Below are positions 15,372-29,000 of a stretch of 64,000 bases of DNA, one piece after another; position 1 is the first letter of the stretch, and every line of letters begins with the position of its first letter. The stretch comes from Panonychus citri (taxonomy: Eukaryota > Arthropoda > Arachnida > Trombidiformes > Tetranychidae), in contig NW_026515509.1 of assembly GCF_014898815.1 (NCBI RefSeq), positions 124,001-188,000 of the forward strand, in the 5' to 3' direction. The translations under genes were made by a program, and so were the position numbers. The notes under the pieces are model-generated. The model was not told where the DNA came from. It saw nothing but the letters and a program-made list of their open reading frames with translations, and ran no database searches.

Positions 15372-15389
15372 GGTCATCAGCTGATGACC
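15372..15389. repeat. Perfect 18-bp palindrome around an E-box
   Basis: GGTCATCAGCTGATGACC is its own reverse complement and centres on CAGCTG. A shorter relative, ATCATCAGCTGATGAT, occurs at 52167..52182. Could be a bHLH or bZIP-type dimer site or a chance hairpin. Confidence 0.5.
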
Positions 15390-17456
15390 GCTAAATCCCT
15401 GGGATCGTTGTAACGTTGTAAAAGTATTAAATGTCCAGCTCAACGAAATAAAAGTCAGATTTAAGTTATCCTTCAGGATATCCTCTCGCTCCTCTCTCTC
15501 TCTCTCCATTTATCATCATGATTATTAAAAAAACATCCTCCTTTACACTGACCCTCCCTCATCCGCTCAGAGTTTAATTTACTTTCGCTAATTATTATTA
15601 TCGGGAACAAATTAAATGAATAATGTCAAGGCTATTTTTCAGGTCTCATCGTTTCATATTATTACCTTTTTTCTAGACTCTCTCTCTCTCTTTCTCTCTC
15701 CCTCTCTTAAATCATCATTTACCTGTTATTAAGCACTTTAATCAACAGAATCATCATCATAATGATTAACAATTAAACCTAAATGAAGGAAGCAAATTAA
15801 TAGCTAATTTAGTTTTTCTCCTTAATTCTGTCACTGTATTTAAAGATAATTTCAATTTCACAGCTTTAAAGTTCATTAAGTTAACCATTATCATCATGAC
15901 TTTTAATTTTATCATCTCTCTCTCTCTCTCTTTCTCTAGTCATCCTTTAAGATGATAATGATAATTATCATGATAATAATGATGACGGTTATGAATCAAA
16001 TGCAACAATAATAACTACCACCATCATTAAACATTAAATCAAGAACGGAAATCATTTAATATCAAGGTAAATGGATTAATATTTACCTGATAATAATAAA
16101 TCATTTTCATGTGAAAAAATATCCGATGTCCAGTATTATAAAAAAAATATACGCTGTTATGTTTATAAAAAGAGTGACCAATGGACAGTACATGTATGTA
16201 TAATAATAAGTAAAAGGTAAAAATTAATTGAAAAAATAAACAATATTTAGGTTAATAGTGGAAAACAAGGTAACTCTGTTATCAAAGGTAAGTATTTGTC
16301 ACCCTTGATTGATACTAGGCCACGCGAGATATTGAAACGGATGTAGTATCATCATCATCCTCATCTTCATAGGTGTAACCAAGTCAATCAGAGCCTAAGA
16401 AAAGGGGGAAGAGAAGATGTTCTAGAAAAAGGTTAATATTATTTCATTTTGTCAGAGCACGCGTAAAGTACGTGCTATGAATACGAATGGTGAACATCAC
16501 CAGATGATTATATTGTTTTCTTTTACTTTTTTCTCTCTCTCTCTCTCTCTCTCTCAGCAAACAAACACAAAGTAATTTTCACGTACTTTCTAATACTAAT
16601 TAAATAGGTAACATATCATCAGGTAAACAACAGAGACTCTCATTATCTTGATCAGTCTATTGATTTGATTTCAGGCAAAACTTTACCTTTTCCAGCAAAT
16701 AAAATTAAATTGCTCTAAAATTTTTCAAATTGTTCATCATAATCATCATCACAATTTCTCCTTTCCTCTCTCTCTCTCTCTCTCTCTCTCAAATGATTAT
16801 CATCATAACCAAGTTACCTGAAGATGATGAAGAAAACAACAACAAACCAGAAGCCTCATATTATCATTTATCCATCAAGGTGACAGTGAAAACGTAATTT
16901 GCTAAACCGTGAATTAATTAAGCTTATGCAAATTTAAAGCATTGAGTAAATTAGTAAATTGTTAGCTTATAATATAAATTGCAAGTTAACACAATGATAA
17001 AAAACAATAACAACAACAACAGTAACAATTTAATATATTAATTGTTTATCATCATCATAATGATATAATATATATTTTTTTCAAACAATAACAAATGATA
17101 ATGATAATAACCAGAAACAAAAACATACACACTGATTGTTGATGATTATGATTATAATTGCTGCTGAAATTGTAATTTAGTATATGTAGCATCTAATTGT
17201 TACCCTGTTGTCTTTTCTTAATATAATAAATTGCTCAGTGATTTAATTTAACTAATGACAATTGAGAAACTCTCTCTGTCTCTCTCACTGGTAATAATGA
17301 TAAAAGTGATAATCTTAAAATTCATGAGGCTCAGAACTGAAAAAAAAACTCATGATAAAAATTGTTTGCATTTAAAATAAACTAAGACACTGATCCAAAT
17401 ATATATTATCACAATCAATTAGACTAACAATTAACTTTTGGTTTACTTAATTAGCT

Positions 17457-17494
17457 TCATCATCATAATCATCATAATCATCATCATCATCATG
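17457..17494. repeat. (ATC/ATA)n trinucleotide tract
   Basis: ATC repeats with ATA interruptions; reverse-complementary to the GAT tract at 17582..17617. Confidence 0.9.
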
Positions 17495-17581
17495 TAATCT
17501 GCAATCAAGAAGATTAAAATTAAAGGGAAAAAAAAGGTTGTTATCCTCCAACGCAATATAAATTACTCTACCATTGCAATA

Positions 17582-17617
17582 GATGATGATGATGATAATG
17601 ATGATGATGATGATGAT
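17582..17617. repeat. (GAT)n trinucleotide tract
   Basis: GAT repeats with one AAT interruption; forms an inverted pair with 17457..17494 across about 87 bases. Confidence 0.9.
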
Positions 17618-19498
17618 ACTAAAAAAATCATCAAGATGATCATTTGGATTCTCGTTCTGATGATTTTAACATAACAACAAATTAAAAGTCAATGTTCCTG
17701 TTGATAGTTTCCTCTCTCTCTCTCAATGACATGTTAGCACCTTTTCAAGTTAATAGTAAATGATGTGATCATCTTCATCATCAACATCTTGGTTGGTTGG
17801 TTGGTTTACTTGTTGTTTTTGTTGTACTTGTTGTTGATCACAACTATTTACCTGACTGAATGAGAGTCTAATGTTAACTGTATGTCCTTGAATAAACACA
17901 TGAGCACATAAACAATTAATGATGGATAAAAGTTATCAAGTTGACTATTTCTAAGTTATTTACTATTATGTTGATGATCATATATTGTTGTTGTTGTTGA
18001 TGATGATGTTGATAGTTGATGATTGTCACACTTTACATCCGGTAAGTGCTAATAATAAACAACAAAAACAAATAAACACACGCACTCATTAAATTGCATC
18101 TTTGATAATGATAATGTTTAGGTAAACAAGCGGCAAAAAAATGCCAAATATTAATAAAACATTGACACATTGACAGCCTCATATTAAATCAATTTAATCA
18201 CAAGAATCAACTAGTAAAAAAAAACAATATCATCAAGAGAAAGTGTCAACACAATTAAATGTGCCCTGGTAATCAATTACAAAAAACGACATTACCAATT
18301 CAGTTACCAATCATTAGTATTAAAGATAATGGGAACAATTAAAAACTTGATAAAATCTAATTTTTAATAATCAAAAGTTAAATTTTTGTCTTTTCTCAAT
18401 TTAATCATGAAAGTGATACAATTTAACCCGCAATTTTGATTGTCACTATTAAGTGATAACTTATATCTTGGAAAAATGTTGACAATTTGTTAATTATAAT
18501 CATGATTAGTTTGAATTTCTGCCAAGAAAAAGTAATCATGATAAGCTTATTACTCTTTACTTTATTATCATTTAAATGGCCATTGACTTAAACTAATCAT
18601 CATCATGAGTTTTCATGATGATATTTCATGGTAATCGTTATGTTTACCATGATAAACTCCTACAAGAGTTGAAAGTTAAGTGTAATTAAATGTTGAGTAA
18701 AAAAAATTGAATTGTAACAAAATGAAAAGGTTATTATCAGTTGATTAACATTTGATTAACAATTAACAGTTGAACAAGTTATTATTATATCGATTGCAGA
18801 AATGATATCAATTTTCAATTATGAATAGTAGTTGACAATCAATAATATTAATCATGTCAACTGTAAATCAAATCAACAGAAAAGTTATTAACTTTATGCA
18901 GATAATAATATAATTGAAACATGATTACAACTGATTATGATGATTAAATTGATTGCAATTAACTGATAATTGTCAACATAGTGTGTTGACTTGTTTGGGT
19001 TTACCTTGAATGTGATTCTGGTTATTCAACTGTGATTACAATGATGATGATGATGATGATGATTATGATTATTGTAAAGACAATTTTTTACTTGATCATT
19101 TAATGATGACAAAAATTATCATTGGTTGTGAAGATGATTAGGATGATGATGATGAGGATAAAAATATAACTGAATCATGTTGATCCATGTAAATATTAAA
19201 TCTCAATCCTCCCATGTTAATGACCCAATAACCAACCAGGAAAAATGATTATAATGAATCGCTTGGATCAACAAAGTGAATGTATTTTTTTTTTCGTTGA
19301 ATTAATTGCGTTATGTTTGCAATTAACTTAATTGCACTGGTAATTATCTCATCATTCAATCAGAATTTTCAGTATTTTTCTCTCCCTCTGTTCATCGTTA
19401 TTTGTCATCACTCATCATGTTCAAGTTTACCTGTACCCTGATCTTAGCTGATCACTCAAAATGAGTATTCAGATGATATCTCAAAGAAAAAAGTTCTG

Positions 19499-19500
<2 letters not shown>

Positions 19501-19562
<62 letters not shown>

Positions 19563-19568
19563 CTCTCT
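19501..19568. repeat. (TC)n microsatellite, one-base interruption
   Basis: 44 bases of TC, an extra T, then CT to 19568. Pairs in inverted orientation with the AG tract at 19645..19699. Confidence 0.97.
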
Positions 19569-19638
19569 TGGAACAACATCTGAAAAGTTTATATTTATCA
19601 TCATGAAGAAGATGGTTGAATGCTTCATTGGAACAGAG

Positions 19639-19644
<6 letters not shown>

Positions 19645-19699
<55 letters not shown>
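19645..19699. repeat. (AG)n microsatellite
   Basis: 55 bases of pure AG, right arm of an inverted pair with 19501..19568. Confidence 0.97.
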
Positions 19700-19702
<3 letters not shown>

Positions 19703-21261
19703 TCATGAGGGAACATGAAAAAGGAGCGAAAAATTCACGTAATTTTGATGGAGAAAAGTTCATTGAGAAAAAAGTTCCTTCCAATTCAAACGAATGCGTA
19801 AAATGGAAAATAAACATCACAATTTTCATGGTAAAAGAATGAAGAAAAAAAGAGAGAGAGGGGGTGGGGTGCAATGAAAATAGAATATAAAATATTCTTT
19901 TTCATGAGAGAGATGAATAAACTTGTAAGGTGAAAACTCATAAGCATGGAAACGCATTAAAAGATTTCAAGAACTTTTCGAGTTTCATTTTTCCTCCTCT
20001 TCATCTAAATATAATTACCAAATGTTTATAAACATTACGAATGATGAATTGAAATATATCATGGGTCCACTAAAGAGTCTACCTGTAAATTCATGATTCT
20101 ATGTTATTTTTTCATCCATCGCATCATTGAGTCTCTTAAAGCGATGCTTTTTATTTTAATGCGTATCTTATTTATCCCTTATAACCTTGACCCGTTGTTT
20201 CTCAGGTAACTTTTCAACATCACCCCACCAACATCATCATCTTCTTCATCCTCATCATTACCAACCGGCACCATAACCTTATCTGGAGAGTATTAATTTT
20301 CATCCATAGGCCTGAGTAGCTTTTAAACTTGAGCCCAAACAACAAGTTTTCAAGCTTCAATTCAAGTTTCATGGTTAATTTTTTTTCCTCTCGTTACCTT
20401 GACGTTTACCTGTTACCTTAGTTTCTTGTTCACTGTTGTTGTTGTTTCGTAAAAATTTTGCTCAATAAAAAAATAGATGATGAAGAAACAACAAAGGTAG
20501 ATAAAGATGAAGAATGATGATTGTAGAGAGAGAGAGAGAGAAAGATGATAATAATTATGATGATGATGATAAGAAGATAGAAGCACCTTTTATCCTTGAA
20601 CTATCCTAGGGAATAGGTCAAGATGATAATGAAGAGAAAGATGAAAAGAATAAGATGAGATTTTCATCTTCTTTCTTTCTTCTCATCTTCTTACCTGGAT
20701 ACTAACTATTACTACTACTAGTTTATTATCAATCCCATGACCCAACCCCCTTCACCTCCTGCATCTCTATTGCTCTCACTCACTCACTATGATGCTTAAG
20801 TTCAGGATGATCATCATTAGGATGATGGTAAAAAAAGAAAGAAAAAAAAGAAAGAGAAAATTCTGAATGACATTTAAAAGTTAAGAAGATGAAAAAAAGT
20901 CTTGAAATACTGGTTTAACCTCATCATCATCTCTATCATCATCCTTGCCCCTCTCATCAAACCGCTTACTTTCACTCTCTCTCTCTCTCTTTCTCTTCCT
21001 GCCTCCCTTTGCCCTACCCTCTCAGGTAAACAAAACGGTCTTCCCTTGATAATTAGACTGGTAATAAGGGAGAGGAGAGAGAGAGAGCAAAAGGGGATAA
21101 AGTTGGAAGATAAGAAGAGAGAGAAATGATGATAAAAAGTAGGATCCTCTTTCTTTTCTTCGTTTTCCCTCTTTCCAGTTTTCAGGCTCTCTTTCTTTTC
21201 ATCTCTTTCTTCATCATCTCTCACTGACACAATTTCCTCTCTCTGTCTGTCTGTCTTTATT

Positions 21262-21296
<35 letters not shown>

Positions 21297-22697
21297 CTCT
21301 CTCTCTTTTTAACTTTCTCTCTCCATTTTCTTCCCTGTCCCTGTTCCTCCCCTTTCTTTTTCTCTTTCTTTTGTACTTCATCATCTTCTCTCTCCCTGGA
21401 GATGATAAGAAGACCGGATATTATCAATCTCTCTCGTTATTATTGATTGAATTGGCATCTTTTTTTCTGATGATCTTGTTGTTGTTATTGTGTTGGGCTT
21501 TAAAAAACGCATCAACTTTTCATCCTCATCCTCAACCTCGCCATCATCACCACCACCACCATCATCAATGAATCACTTTTACTTGAGAGTGACCATCAAC
21601 AGCAAATAGCCCATCACATAAACTGAAAAAAAAATATTATCATCTATTATCTGCCCTTGAAAATCAATCATAAACTTCCCAATGAAAAGAAATGATTACT
21701 TTTTTTCACCTCACAATCAAAACTAATCAAACAATCAAATTTAATTTGAATACCAGTTCATCTGATCAAAATCATTTACCAATATTAATAAATCATCATG
21801 AATACCCAACCTCCATTAGTATCCTTATAATTAATAGCACAATGATGAGAGTTGATGATTAAAAATTAAATTTATTCAATTGAAAAAGTAATTAAACTTT
21901 TTCTGAGATTTTAAATTTTAAATTAAATTGTCATTGTAATAAAATAGTAATTAAATTGACAATAACTTCATCATGAAAATGATTTAAAATGATTTATCAA
22001 ACAATCAAGTAGTTATAAACTAATTAGATAAAAGCTTATCAACAATTAATCATAATGGTTAACAATTAACTAACCATTGTAATCAATTGTAACTATTGTT
22101 GTTTATTAATAAATATCAGTTAATATCTTTTCTCATGATTAAGTTTTTCATCTTCTTCAGCATAATTAAAATTATCAATTCGCTATCAACTTGACCATGG
22201 GTCATTAAAGATAATTATATTTGGTGACATTTTTGCAATCAAGAGATAGAAAATTGTTCAAAGAGGTCAAGCGGAAATAGGAAACGGCCAAGTTAAAGAG
22301 AGAGAAACTTATCTGGTCAAATATTGATTAAACTCTAACCAGAAAAGGTAAACAAAGACACTTTTCTGGTCAAGACCAATGGTCAGTTTGTGAAAAATTA
22401 ACCAAATGATTAACATTCATAGTCGATCCTACAATTAATATAATTCATAGTTACATATCATTGTAATAATATCTCTCTGGTTTGATTTAACACTCACGAT
22501 GACTTTTTTTTCATCATCACTGATTATCATTGTTATTATTGAAATAATTGGACAGGATGATCACATTGAAATGACCACTGGCTATCTATGGGAGCTACAT
22601 GTTAGTGTAGACGCACAAAAAGTATTATTATTATGATTATTTAGACTCATCCATCATGGATGTTGATGATGATTATGAAAGAGAGAAAAGCAAAGGT

Positions 22698-22702
<5 letters not shown>

Positions 22703-22735
<33 letters not shown>
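22703..22735. repeat. (GA)n microsatellite
   Basis: About 33 bases of GA. Confidence 0.93.
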
Positions 22736-22740
<5 letters not shown>

Positions 22741-24831
22741 CAAAGAAGGAGAAATTTGTCTCATGCAAATATTGTCACGCTAATCCTATTCACTCACTCA
22801 TGATACTGACAATTTACAGATAGAGAGGGAGAGCATTACAAAGCTCTGATGGTTTTTATTGCAACAGTTTTTACGTGTTCATTTGCATAACTTTGCATTT
22901 CTCTGTCACTCTCTGTATAATCATGTTTAATATTGGGTTGAATTTTCAAGTTGATTGCATGAGCGGAGGTGGTGGGAGGTAAAACTTGCAAATCTATTGT
23001 GTTAATGATACGATATTTTTCATCATTTGGATACAAGATTATCATGAAAATGGACAATAGCAAAAAACATGAGATGAAATAGTCTGCCCACCGATTTTGC
23101 TTGACCATCAACACTCATTTGCAATAAGCTTAATTTCAGTTAGATGATCATCACCATTATGGCAACACCTCTAGATCTTAATCAATTTTTGGGTTAATCT
23201 TACAATCAGATTAATGGTAGAGATTGATTGTGATTCGATTAAACTTTTGAATATTTATAACTGTGTGTGCGTATAGATGTTGTAATATTGATTGGAATTG
23301 TCTTTTTTTTCATTATTATTCTTGCTGCTTCTTAATCATTGGGATTATCGCCAAAGGTTTTAACTAATCATCTTCTTGTATTGTATTGTGTTAATTGAAA
23401 TACAGTAAATGGAAATACAAGTAAACAATTTGAATCGGTTGTCGTGGTTGATGTAACCACCGCCGGTGAGCAAAACAAAAATACAATTTGGGTCGTGATG
23501 GATTCTGATTGAAATCAAATTGAACATTAAAGGTTAATCATCAGGATTCAGTGAAACAAATTGGCAAGGACCAAGAAAGAAGATGAAAATAGATAGAGAG
23601 AGAGAGAGAGAATTGAGTTGTCTTCCATTCGTCATCATCTTCATTCTTCATCCTCTTCAATTAAATCATCTTGCATTCAAAGTCAATGAAAGGGCAATTT
23701 TAGAAAAGAGAGAGAGAGAGAGAGAGATGATGATGATGATGATGATAATGCACGCTATGAGCTTTGTTATTGCTTCTCCTTTTTTATCATCCTCATCATC
23801 TTTATTCAGAAGCATTAGAAATTAAAAGATGAGGATGAAAAGGGGGAGGGAAAATTTAATGTATGAATAAAAGTAAAAAGATGAGGAGGAGATGATGAGA
23901 ATCTTTTATTCTCTCTTCCAATGCTTGACCATATCTCCTTTGTTAACACTTCTTTCTCTCCCTCATACACACTTTATCATCTCTCTCTCTCTCTCTCATC
24001 TTCATCTCTCCTTTTATTTTTACCAAAGGATAATTATGCATCTTCTTTGATAATGATGAACAGATGAAGATAATGGCTGATAAGATGATTACCTATCATT
24101 TGTTTCATATTTGACCTTGTATGCTGAGTAATAATATCCAAGGGTCATTGGTCAGTCTTGTGCTGTGTTAATTTTCAGGGTAAACAATAAAAATTCATGA
24201 AAATGGACAAGAGACTGGACTTTAAATGTTTGGTCCATCAAGTGTCTTCCATTAAATTGTTATATCGTCTTTTTTTATTTATTACCTTTAATCATAATCT
24301 CGTTCATTGTAATCAAACTGATTTGCTCAGTTTTTTTCCTACTTGATTATAATCACTTTGTTCCCAGCACAATTTAATACTTAATACAATTTAAATTGCA
24401 AATTTAACGACATCAACATTTAACCTTAATCCGATTGGTAGAAATGTTAATAATGATAAAATCTTTTAATGATTAAAGTGAAAATCTTCAAAGAGTCGAT
24501 TGAGTTTTATCATCTTCTCCATCATCATCATCATTATTATCCACATCACCCTCATAGTATCAGGAGCTCGGACATTGGTCAATCTTATCATTATGAAAAA
24601 GAATCAGAATAATAATAAAATCACCTGATTATAATTCTGAAAAGTTTCTGAAACTTTAGCTGTGCGATATTATCATGATTATAATTGATCATATTTATAA
24701 CTTTTTCACCATCGTCATCATGATAATTGGCATGATAACAAAGAGGATAAGTTAAATGATTTTATCATAAATATGAAACTGAAATAGTTGCTCATCTATT
24801 TTTCTTCATGTGATATTCAAATGAATCTGAA

Positions 24832-24833
24832 TT

Positions 24834-24869
<36 letters not shown>
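24832..24869. repeat. (AG)n microsatellite
   Basis: About 38 bases of AG. Confidence 0.93.
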
Positions 24870-24871
<2 letters not shown>

Positions 24872-25565
24872 CCATGACCATGAACTTGAATTGTACACAA
24901 GAAAAAATTCATGAGTTTTTTGTCTTGAATCACATGAGAAACCATAATGATAAAGATTTCTACTAATTAGATGATTTAAAAATCATAAGCAAGAATGAGA
25001 TGATTACTAAGGATTCAGAGAAAGAGAAATTGTTTCCATGGTTAGGAGATTTTGTAAACCATGTTCATGGAAACGAATTGGTATAAGACTTATTATTAAA
25101 AAAGCTCCAAAAAACAACTTCCTTAATTTGCTTTATTATCGGTGGATTGCAGTTCGAGGTTGAACTTCGACCCTCCATTCAACTCGATATTTTCTCCATG
25201 ACTCCCAAGATATTTTATCTTCTACCCACTTCCATCTGATAACTAAAGCGTATTAAGAGAGAGAGGGAGAGACGATAATAATGATGGTTAAGCCAGAACC
25301 AAGTTTAAAGAGAGACTAAAGAAAAAGAGAGAGGGATAGAAAGAGGGAGAGTGGGGAGGATTTTTTGGAAGGTGGGTAGATCAGGGGCTGCAATGGTTCC
25401 TAAACCGGTAGTTACGGTCTCTGAATCTAAGCCATTGACTGTATTAGTCTCTTTTCCCTTAGATTTTTTTTATAAGTATTTATCTTCAGGGCTTGATAAA
25501 TAAGTCGCTAGGTCATATCAAACCAGGCAAGCAGAAAGATAGACAGACATGGAAAGAGAAAGACA

Positions 25566-25566
25566 G

Positions 25567-25617
<51 letters not shown>

Positions 25618-25623
25618 AGAAAG

Positions 25624-25674
<51 letters not shown>
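25566..25674. repeat. Compound (AAAG)n-(AAG)n-(AG)17 microsatellite
   Basis: Tetranucleotide AAAG units, a short AAG patch, more AAAG, then 34 bases of AG (25641..25674). The gradation suggests stepwise slippage. The AG part is inverted relative to the CT tract at 25808..25840. Confidence 0.95.
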
Positions 25675-25675
<1 letters not shown>

Positions 25676-25805
25676 CTAAGGGGAAAAGTTTCTTTTTCGA
25701 AAAAAAAACATCTTTCTATTTCCCATGACATCCTTTTCCCTCTCTCTCCCTCCCGAACATTAGATATATAATATTATCATCATCACAATCGTCAACATCA
25801 TTCCA

Positions 25806-25807
<2 letters not shown>

Positions 25808-25840
<33 letters not shown>
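25808..25840. repeat. (TC)n microsatellite
   Basis: About 33 bases of TC, 133 bases after the AG tract of the compound repeat. Confidence 0.95.
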
Positions 25841-25843
<3 letters not shown>

Positions 25844-26006
25844 ACTTTTCTTCATCTTCTTCTCGCTTCCATAGCTTTTAACTTTTACTGATATATTTTT
25901 TTTCTTCTTATTTTTCATCTTCCCAATATTATCATCGAGCTCTCAGATAGTATCAACCTTTTTGTAGTTATCATAATAATCATCATCATCACTCTTAATC
26001 ATCATC

Positions 26007-26009
<3 letters not shown>

Positions 26010-26041
<32 letters not shown>
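26010..26041. repeat. (TC)n microsatellite
   Basis: About 32 bases of TC directly after ATC repeats. Confidence 0.95.
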
Positions 26042-26043
<2 letters not shown>

Positions 26044-29000
26044 CTATTAAGTTCTTTTTCTCTTCTCAGATTAATATTCTTATATAAATGATTACCCTGC
26101 TTCTCGTTTGTCTACTTTTATTATCATCATCATTATCATGTCTACCATCATCTCAATTGATGCAAGGCTTAATTGTTGATCAACCAAACCGAATTAACTT
26201 TAATCATCTTTTTCTGATCATCATTTCTAATGAAAAAGAAAAATAAATAAACTAGAATTGAATTGATTTCGATTTTAACAAACAGAAAAAGTTTTTCAGT
26301 TTTCTTTTTCATTAGAACTTTAATTCGATACTTTTATTTTTTCTTCAACTGATTAGCAAATGAATAACTAAAAGATAATCTTAATCACCTAAAAATTGAA
26401 ACAACAATTAACCTTAATTTTTTATTCTTAATTAATAATTATAATTATTGGTAACCATTAACATAGTATCTGTTTTCAAGGTAATTTGATTTGAAAGAAA
26501 AAGTTAATTAGCTTAATTGATTATTAGTTCTAAATGTCAACAATAACAATTAATCACAAGAAAACTTCAATTACTAATCAAATATTAAAATTAAATTACA
26601 ATTAATAAAGTAAATTGAAATTGAGCTGGAATCTTGAAGTAAATAAAATTAGTAAATCAATTGATCAAGTTAACAATTAACTCTCAACTTTTGATTGATA
26701 ATCAAACAATCAAAATTGTAAATGTAGCAAATGAAATCAGATAACCAACCAACTAATTAACTTTTTGTAAGCAAATAATTTAAAAGTAAATCAATTAAAT
26801 CAATTAAAATCAGTTGGAAATTATTATCATAACCAAGCTTAATGATGATAATTAGTATCGTTAATACAATAATCATTATCACCTTTTAGTTGATTATAAT
26901 ATCATTAGTTGGTTAATGATTGTGAAAAATCAATAACCAACAATTAGCTAAATCAACTGAATTTAAGCCAATTAACATGGAAAAAGAATCCTGAATCATT
27001 TGTAATGAATGAGATTAAGAATATCAATTTAATTGTGTAACTGTATCAATACAAATATAATAAGAAAAAGTTTAATTGTGATCAACTTTTTGAAAGAATT
27101 TGTTTTTCATTATTACAATTTAAATCTTTACATAATGATCATCATCATCCTCATCATCATTATCTTTTGCATCCATAGTAATGTTAATGATGTTGACGAT
27201 GATAATTACAGTTAATGTCATGATGATAACAATTTAAAAAGCAAAAAAGTAACAACAATCAACTAGAAACTAAGTGCTAATGTATTTAAATTGTTATCAT
27301 CATTAATAGTAAAGGTGATACTGATTAATCCTCTTCTAGTTAATTGCCACCCTTGGATCCTCGGTGGAAACAAAAAGTGTCCACTCTGACCAGAATAAAA
27401 AACTGTTCCTTAATAATAATAATACCCTTACCTGAGAGTACCAATCATCATCATTATCATTACCACTTGATACAATCATTTGGCACTTGGCACCTTAACA
27501 CTCAGCTGATTGTGCACCTTGATATTATCATTCTGATATCATTAGTATACCTTGGTCAGTGCTAATAAGATTACTGGTCATCTCAAAAATGCATTTAGAT
27601 GCGTTCAAAGTTGAAACGTTACTTTTTTGTACTCATATGAATTGATGATGATGATGAATACAAGAGCTGGAAACTAGTACTTATCATCATTATCATCATT
27701 AATGAATATCATTTGTATTATTGTGTTTGCTGTGGTTGGGGGAGGGTCAGTTGGACTGGTCATTTTATATTATTACCATTTGGATGATTATATTTTTCTC
27801 TCCCTGGGATTTTGTGGTTTTCTCTCTCACTCATGGCTGTAAATTGATAATACAATTTGAATTGAGAAAATCTAATGAATATGATGGACATAACAATGGT
27901 CAGTTCAAGGTGATCAAGCATCGAACTGGTCAAGTCCGTTTACTTATGTCATTAGAACTTTTTCTTTCTCTCCTCTTCTTCTTTTCATTTATATTGTAAT
28001 ATTTTTCCATTATCATCTTCTTCTTCTTCTCCTTCTTCTTCATTATCATCATAATATTTTCTAGGGAAGAGAAAAACAAGAAAATAACCATCGAGAACTA
28101 AAATCCCGGTGGGAGAGAAGTAGAATATCACCAGAGAGAAAGAAAAAAAACTTTTTTCTTTTTTTTCTCTCACTTTCTCTTTCCATCTATTCAATTTTGG
28201 ATTATATTTATCACTTTTATATTTCCGAATATATAATCATCATCATCATGGATTATCTTTCATTGTCTTGATTATCATCTAACATCATCATCCATGATCA
28301 TCATGACTTTATTTCTCAATCAATGGTGATGAAATTTGATATTCATTGAGATTACATAGCGAAAAATGATCTACTTACTTTCATTCCATTTTCCTTACCC
28401 AATTTGATCATCATTAAGCTCATCTTCAAATCTTTTGGCTCCTCTGGAATCATCATCAAATAGGAGTACTAATCATATCGAATCAAATTGATAATCATTG
28501 ATAATAAACTTTCAATTCTTGATTCTCATCTCATCTGGATAAACATTTAAAAAGAGGCGAATGTTTAATAAATCGGAAAAGGAAGTGGGAGAGGTCGTGC
28601 CATCAGTTGACAGTTAATCTTGACGATCAATTGAAAAACCCTTCAACAACATGGTAACAAAAGGATCGGTAAGCGATGAAAAGTTTCAGAAAAAAGAAAA
28701 TGAAAATCTTGAGATATTATCAACTCGCTCTCTCTCTCTCTCTCTCTCTCCTTAATACACTTACATGCAGAGTAAATTGAAGATGGAGGGATGAGGATGA
28801 ATAGAGGGTCGAGTACACGAGGATGAAAATCCTTCTCAATCTTTATATTTGATTAGTAATAATGTTAATAGTAAATGGAAATTCATTCAACTTTGAAACT
28901 CACCGATGGTTGGAAACAAATTTACATTGAGTAACAGATTTCACTCTTCTCATGTTCATCATCATCATCATCAGTTTTATCCGCATCTTTTTTTATCATG

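Noticed and set aside
19452..19874. Overlapping long open frames of Ser-Leu and Arg-Glu repeats on both strands
   Set aside because: They are translations of TC/AG tracts, open in several frames at once; no other protein-like content.
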